This document shows, in pieces, positions 6,281-9,566 of a stretch of DNA of 9,566 nt (position 1 is the stretch's first letter; every line of letters starts with the position of its first letter). A program made the translations under genes and the position numbers. This DNA is from Sulfurivirga caldicuralii (GTDB lineage: Bacteria > Pseudomonadota > Gammaproteobacteria > Thiomicrospirales > Thiomicrospiraceae), in the NCBI GenBank assembly GCA_015661715.1, contig DQVN01000131.1, positions 1 through 9,566 of the forward strand, read 5' to 3'. The notes below the pieces were generated by a model. It was not told where the DNA came from. It searched no databases and worked only from the letters and a program-made list of their open reading frames with translations.

Positions 6281-8110
6281 TCAACGTACGGTGACCTTGG
6301 CCATCTCCTCACCCTCCTCACTCATTACGTGAGTTGAGCAAGCCAGACAAGGATCGAAACTATGCAAGGTGCGCAGAATCTCTACCGGCTCATCCGGTCG
6401 CTCCATAGGCGTATTGAGCAATGAAGCTTCATAGGCCCCTATATTGCCCATTGGATCACGTGGTGAACCATTCCAGGTAGTGGGTACCACCGCCTGGTAG
6501 TTTTCGATCTTACCGTCCTTGATCTTAATCCAGTGACCCAATGCGCCACGTGGTGCAGCTACTGTACCCACACCCTTGGCTTCTTTTGGCCAGGTGGACG
6601 GATCCCACTTCTCCATATTGGCTGTGGCTGTATCACCATTCTTGATGTTCTGAATCAGACGATGCCAATCGTCATACATCATATCGGCACAGTATTCAGC
6701 TTCCAGCGCCCGTGCCAAAGTACGGCCAATCGTTGATGGCAGGACTTTCTTCAGGTCAGCCACGCTGGTGGTAAACTCCGTACCCGCCAATTCATTGAAA
6801 CGTGCCAATGAACTGTGAACCTGCTCCTGAACATATTCCACACCCTGGACATAGGCCAGAATATAGCGAGCCAGAGGACCAACCTCTACCGCATGACCAC
6901 GCCAGCGAGGTGACTTGATCCATGAATACTTGGCACTTTCATCCAGCTCTTTAATATGCGTGCGATCTCCTTTAGCGCCTGCGCCCAGCTCATACTTGGG
7001 CTCGGTTACGCCATCCCATGGATGATAACCACGAGTCTCATCCTCATAGGTATACCAACTATGGGCTACAAACTCCTGTACCTGCTCAGGATCGCGCGGA
7101 TCTACCGGATGCACTTCGTTCCAGTTGCCATTAATAATGGCGCCACCCGGCAGCTGATCTGTACTCTTATCGCCCGGCTTAGTCGGATAGGCCCCGTAAT
7201 CCATCACCGCCTGACCGGCCAGACCGCCACCGTAGAGCCAATCTTTATAGAAGCTGGCAATGGCGATGACATCCGGTATATAGACATTCTTAACGAATGC
7301 CTGCATCTCTTTAATACGTTCCAGAACAAAGTTCAAGCGCTCCATATTCAACGGCGCCCCGGCACTCATATCGCCATCCATATTGATGGCACAAGGCACA
7401 CCACCGACCAGATAGTTCGGGTGCGGGTTCTTACCACCAAAAATCGTATGCACCTTGACAAACTCTTTCTGCAAATCCAAAGCTTCCAGATAGTGTGTCA
7501 CGGCCATCAAGTCTGCTTCCGGTGACAATTTGTAGGCCGGGTTATCCCAGTATCCATTCTTAAAGATACCCAACTGACCGGATTCAACAAACTTCTTCAA
7601 ACGATTCTGTACATCTTTGAAATAACCGGGACTCGACAGCGGATGATGGGGAGAAACAGCCTGCTGAAGTTGAGATGTGGCAACAGGATCTGCTTTCAAA
7701 GCGTTGACCGGATTGACCCAATCCAGCGCATGCAGGTGATAAAAGTGCACCACATGGTCATGCACCTGCAACGTTTTAGCCATCATTTCCCGAATCAGAT
7801 GGGCGTTGTAGGGAATCTCAATGCCCAGCGCATCTTCTACCGCACGCACAGAAGCCAGGGCGTGACAGCCGGTACATACCCCACAGATACGCTCCACAAA
7901 TGCCCACGCATCGCGCGGATCACGCCCTTTCAGGATTACCTCCAAACCGCGCCACATGGTGCCGGAAGAGACCGCGTTGCGAATGACATTGTTTTCATCC
8001 ACATTCACTTCACAACGCATATGCCCCTCAATACGGGTGACTGGGTCAACCACAACACGGCGACCTGAATTGTCTAGTTCAAAATTGTTCGGCGTCTTAA
8101 TTACAGCCAT
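6281..8110 (-). CDS. hupL: [NiFe]-hydrogenase large (catalytic) subunit HupL/HyaB/HoxG
   Basis: HupL holds the Ni-Fe(CN)2CO active site that splits H2 in the periplasm; it is exported as a complex with HupS. The 609-residue precursor has the L1 motif [10 protein letters not shown] with nickel-ligand cysteines C76 and C79. The extra C82 of the TGCH sequence is typical of group 1d. The L2 motif DPCLACSTH carries ligands C588 and C591. The precursor ends in a 15-residue tail, [15 protein letters not shown], to be cut after H594 by HupD. RIEGH (E28) and the PTTWN region near 553-557 are as expected. The ATG shares one base with the hupS stop (TAATG), so the two subunits are translationally coupled; AAGGAG lies at 8118-8123, 7 nt upstream. 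No sign of damage. Confidence 0.99.
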   Translation of the reverse strand: MAVIKTPNNFELDNSGRRVVVDPVTRIEGHMRCEVNVDENNVIRNAVSSGTMWRGLEVILKGRDPRDAWAFVERICGVCTGCHALASVRAVEDALGIEIPYNAHLIREMMAKTLQVHDHVVHFYHLHALDWVNPVNALKADPVATSQLQQAVSPHHPLSSPGYFKDVQNRLKKFVESGQLGIFKNGYWDNPAYKLSPEADLMAVTHYLEALDLQKEFVKVHTIFGGKNPHPNYLVGGVPCAINMDGDMSAGAPLNMERLNFVLERIKEMQAFVKNVYIPDVIAIASFYKDWLYGGGLAGQAVMDYGAYPTKPGDKSTDQLPGGAIINGNWNEVHPVDPRDPEQVQEFVAHSWYTYEDETRGYHPWDGVTEPKYELGAGAKGDRTHIKELDESAKYSWIKSPRWRGHAVEVGPLARYILAYVQGVEYVQEQVHSSLARFNELAGTEFTTSVADLKKVLPSTIGRTLARALEAEYCADMMYDDWHRLIQNIKNGDTATANMEKWDPSTWPKEAKGVGTVAAPRGALGHWIKIKDGKIENYQAVVPTTWNGSPRDPMGNIGAYEASLLNTPMERPDEPVEILRTLHSFDPCLACSTHVMSEEGEEMAKVTVR

Positions 8111-9189
8111 TATTCATCTCCTTTCTTCGCAGCAGCTTTGATTGCACTGGCCGCAGCATGAGCAGCAATTGCAGCACCGACAACCCCTGCAGCCGTCTTA
8201 CCGATCGTATCAGCGTTGGCCTCAATACCAAAGGCATTCAACTCGGCGTCATGGCCATAGAATGAGCCCTTATCCCAGAAACCGTCTTCAGAGCAACCGA
8301 TACAGCCATGGCCGGCTTGAATCGGGAAGGATACCCCTTCATTCCAACGAATGGTTGAGCAGGCATTATAGGAAGTCGGCCCTTTACAACCCACCTTATA
8401 AAGACAGTAACCTTTGCGCGCACCTTCATCATCAAAAGACTCAACAAACTGTCCCGCATCAAAGTGAGGACGACGATAACACTTATCGTGGATGCGCTGC
8501 GAATAGAACATCTTGGGACGCCCCTGGTTATCCAGCTCAGGCACCCGATCAAATGTAAGCATATAGGTAATCACACCGGTCATAACTTCGGCAATCGGCG
8601 GACAGCCCGGCACCTTGATAATGGGCTTGTCATAACCGCTACCCAGAAATTTGTGTACTGGCACCGCCTGAGTCGGGTTCGGCTTGGCCGCCTGCACACA
8701 CCCCCAGCTGGCGCAGGAACCCCAGGAAATGATCGCTTTGGCATCTTCCGCCATCCACTTCAACTGCTCATGGAAGGGGCGACCAGCAATAATACAAGAC
8801 ATACCATCCTGATTTAGCGGTGGGTTCCCTTCTACCGCCAGAATGTAACGACCCTTGTACTCTTCCTTGATCTCCTCCAGAATCGCTTCGGCCTGGTGAC
8901 CCGCAGCCGCCATAATGGTGTCGTCATAGTCCAATGAAATCATGGACAGCACCACATCTTTGACCAGCGGGTGTGCAGAACGGATGAACGATTCGGTACA
9001 GCAGGTACACTCCAAACCATGCAACCAGATCACCGGCGTACGCGGCTTGGTCTCCATGGCATGGGCAATCTTATTGGCATAGGCCGGCCCTAATCCGAGG
9101 GCAGCCGCAGTCAAACTACAATACTTCAAAAAGCTGCGACGGGTAATACCCTGACGCCGCATCACTTCATAGAACGTCTCCATGGCCAT
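8110..9189 (-). CDS. hupS: [NiFe]-hydrogenase small subunit HupS/HyaA/HoxK, Tat-exported, oxygen-tolerant type
   Basis: HupS carries three Fe-S clusters that move electrons from HupL to HupC. The 359-residue precursor starts with a Tat signal (ITRRSFLKY at 15-23, hydrophobic core to about 37), with likely cleavage at [10 protein letters not shown] after residue 44. Proximal-cluster cysteines are C61, C63, C64, C159, C164 and C196; C63 and C164 are the two extra ones that mark the oxygen-tolerant [4Fe-3S] cluster. Distal ligands are H234, C237, C262 and C268. Medial ligands are C277, C296 and C299. The Ala-rich C-terminus (about 332-355) is the membrane anchor that meets HupC. The ATG at 9189 is favoured over the ATG at 9183 by GGAGGAG 7 nt upstream. 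The stop overlaps the hupL start by one base. Confidence 0.99.
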   Translation of the reverse strand: MAMETFYEVMRRQGITRRSFLKYCSLTAAALGLGPAYANKIAHAMETKPRTPVIWLHGLECTCCTESFIRSAHPLVKDVVLSMISLDYDDTIMAAAGHQAEAILEEIKEEYKGRYILAVEGNPPLNQDGMSCIIAGRPFHEQLKWMAEDAKAIISWGSCASWGCVQAAKPNPTQAVPVHKFLGSGYDKPIIKVPGCPPIAEVMTGVITYMLTFDRVPELDNQGRPKMFYSQRIHDKCYRRPHFDAGQFVESFDDEGARKGYCLYKVGCKGPTSYNACSTIRWNEGVSFPIQAGHGCIGCSEDGFWDKGSFYGHDAELNAFGIEANADTIGKTAAGVVGAAIAAHAAASAIKAAAKKGDE

Positions 9190-9196
9190 ATTGGCA

Positions 9197-9203
9197 CTCC
9201 TCC
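9197..9203 (-). promoter_or_regulatory. Strong Shine-Dalgarno of hupS
   Basis: A minus-strand GGAGGAG stands 7 nt before the ATG at 9189 and 13 nt before the alternative ATG at 9183, so it picks the first. It is the strongest ribosome site in the window, fitting a highly expressed structural subunit. Confidence 0.8.
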
Positions 9204-9244
9204 AGGATGAGAATTAAACATTCACAATTAATGCCGGACCATCT

Positions 9245-9262
9245 AAGCACCAAGCACACCAA
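9245..9262 (-). promoter_or_regulatory. Candidate sigma-54 (-24/-12) promoter of hupSLCE
   Basis: On the minus strand TTGG and GTGCT place the invariant GG (9259-9260) and GC (9247-9248) exactly 10 nt apart. Nine of thirteen defined positions of the YTGGCACG-N4-TTGCW consensus match. Transcription would start near 9235, about 46 nt before hupS. Sigma-54 with an NtrC-type activator (HoxA, HupR) drives hydrogenase genes in several proteobacteria. An isolated GG-N10-GC is common by chance, so the call leans on the context. A weaker sigma-70 option (TTAACA, 17 nt, TATTTA) overlaps just upstream. Confidence 0.45.
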
Positions 9263-9269
9263 CAATAAA

Positions 9270-9282
9270 TATCAATCATTTT
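9270..9282 (+). promoter_or_regulatory. Candidate IHF binding site upstream of hupS
   Basis: TATCAATCATTTT on the plus strand fits the IHF core WATCAA-N4-TTR at all but the last position. It lies in an AT-rich stretch 35-47 nt upstream of the predicted start, between the sigma-54-like element and the dyads, where IHF bending would bring an enhancer-bound activator to the polymerase. IHF motifs are degenerate, so this is tentative. Confidence 0.3.
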
Positions 9283-9299
9283 TCAACATGTTAAATCGT

Positions 9300-9320
9300 T
9301 TGTTAATGTGTTTTTAACAA
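9300..9320. repeat. Imperfectly spaced dyad TTGTTAA-N7-TTAACAA upstream of hupS
   Basis: Two perfect 7-bp inverted arms (9300-9306 and 9314-9320) are separated by 7 nt (total 21 bp). The symmetry is about two helical turns long, as expected for a dimeric regulator. It lies at about -65 to -85 from the predicted start. An 8-bp palindrome, AACATGTT, lies next to it at 9285-9292. No known regulator is assigned; the structure is certain, the function is not. Confidence 0.6.
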
Positions 9321-9345
9321 GGGCCTGGCTAACCGGTCTTTACAC

Positions 9346-9366
9346 AGTGAAAACAGTGTTTTCACT
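9346..9366. repeat. Perfect 21-bp palindrome (10-bp arms, 1-bp centre) upstream of hupS
   Basis: The arms AGTGAAAACA and TGTTTTCACT flank a single central base. The site is about 111-131 nt upstream of the predicted hupS start and 55 nt past the stop of the ABC ATPase gene. It is a good candidate operator or upstream activating sequence for the hydrogenase regulator. As RNA it could form a weak hairpin, but it is AT-rich and has no trailing U-run, so it is a poor terminator for the ABC gene. It does not fit the CRP (TGTGA-N6-TCACA) or FNR spacing. Confidence 0.7.
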
Positions 9367-9421
9367 CGAGCCATCCCTCTGTTCAAGCGTAAAATCGGGA
9401 AAGCACAACCTGAATACAGCT

Positions 9422-9566
9422 TTATGCGGGGTTATAGAGCGACTCCATGGCCTGGCGCACCATGCGCGGGGCGGCGGCCAACAACTGGCGGGTATAGTCG
9501 TGGGTTGGAGCCGTCAACACCTTGGCCACTTCTCCCTGCTCCACAATGCGTCCCTGACGCATGACC
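9422..9566 (-). CDS. C-terminus of an oligopeptide/nickel-type ABC transporter ATP-binding protein (partial, 5' end outside window)
   Basis: Only the last 47 codons and the TAA stop are present. The reading VMRQGRIVEQGEV, then LTAPTHDYTRQLLAAAP, matches the end of the nucleotide-binding domain and the C-terminal motif of the Dpp/Opp/Nik family of ATPases (HPYTRxLLxAxP). These drive import of peptides or nickel across the inner membrane. The fragment ends in PRMVRQAMESLYNPA. The gene points in the same direction as the hydrogenase operon but is separated from it by 232 bp, so it is probably a separate unit. Nickel as the substrate would suit the neighbourhood but cannot be decided from this fragment. 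Confidence 0.85.
   Translation of the reverse strand, partial: VMRQGRIVEQGEVAKVLTAPTHDYTRQLLAAAPRMVRQAMESLYNPA

Noticed and set aside
3247..7051. 12-mer ctcataggtata present in both hupH and hupL
   Set aside because: In both places it encodes the same short Tyr-Thr-Tyr-Glu stretch; it looks like chance codon use and not a regulatory repeat.
6956..7525. 189-codon plus-strand open frame inside hupL
   Set aside because: It lies wholly within the conserved catalytic subunit gene and shows no family features; it is a by-product of hupL codon use.
9266..9280. FNR-like box TTGAT-ATTT-ATTGT on the minus strand
   Set aside because: Only the first half matches the TTGAT-N4-ATCAA consensus; the second half matches two of five, and the stretch is AT-rich.
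9280..9297. Tiny leader-like frame (ATG TTG AAA AAT GAT TGA) on the minus strand before hupS
   Set aside because: Only five codons, no ribosome site, and it lies upstream of the predicted transcription start.
9346..9366. The palindrome as an intrinsic terminator of the ABC transporter gene
   Set aside because: The stem is AT-rich and is not followed by a U-run on either strand, so it is a weak terminator at best.

Overview
The window is almost entirely one minus-strand gene cluster for an uptake [NiFe] hydrogenase. The enzyme is membrane-bound, periplasm-facing and of the oxygen-tolerant group 1d type (Hup/Hox/Hya). Read in the direction of transcription, from high to low coordinates, the order is: the 3' end of an oligopeptide/nickel-type ABC transporter ATPase; a 232-bp regulatory gap; hupS, hupL, hupC and hupE; a strong intrinsic terminator; hupD, hupF, hupG, hupH, hupI, hupJ, hupK and hypA; and the 5' part of hypB, which runs off the window. 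No gene is supported on the plus strand. No RNA gene, mobile element or CRISPR array was seen.

The organism is probably a proteobacterium. This rests on the complete Hup accessory set (including rubredoxin HupI and the large-subunit-like HupK), the Tat-exported small subunit, the cytochrome b partner and the HupE permease. The order resembles the rhizobial arrangement hupSLCDEFGHIJK-hypAB, except that hupE lies directly after hupC and before hupD. The moderate base composition suggests a gammaproteobacterium or a relative more than a rhizobium, but species cannot be fixed from the sequence alone.

How the genes fit together: HupS carries the Fe-S relay and HupL the Ni-Fe site. HupC passes electrons to the quinone pool. 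HupE is a predicted nickel permease. HypA and HypB load nickel. HupF and HupK are expected to act in building or delivering the Fe(CN)2CO unit to HupL. HupD then removes the HupL C-terminal tail. HupG and HupH serve HupS maturation, and HupI and HupJ support assembly in air. HupS has all six cysteines expected for a [4Fe-3S] proximal cluster, which agrees with the presence of the accessory genes linked to work in oxygen (hupG, hupH, hupI, hupJ, hupK).

The main regulatory signals are in two places. The gap upstream of hupS holds two 21-bp dyads, an IHF-like site and a sigma-54-like GG-N10-GC element in the order expected for an enhancer-dependent promoter. The hupE-hupD gap holds a textbook terminator followed by a weak sigma-70-like promoter, so structural and maturation genes may be transcribed at different levels. 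I see a well-known system with some uncommon details, not a new kind of system.
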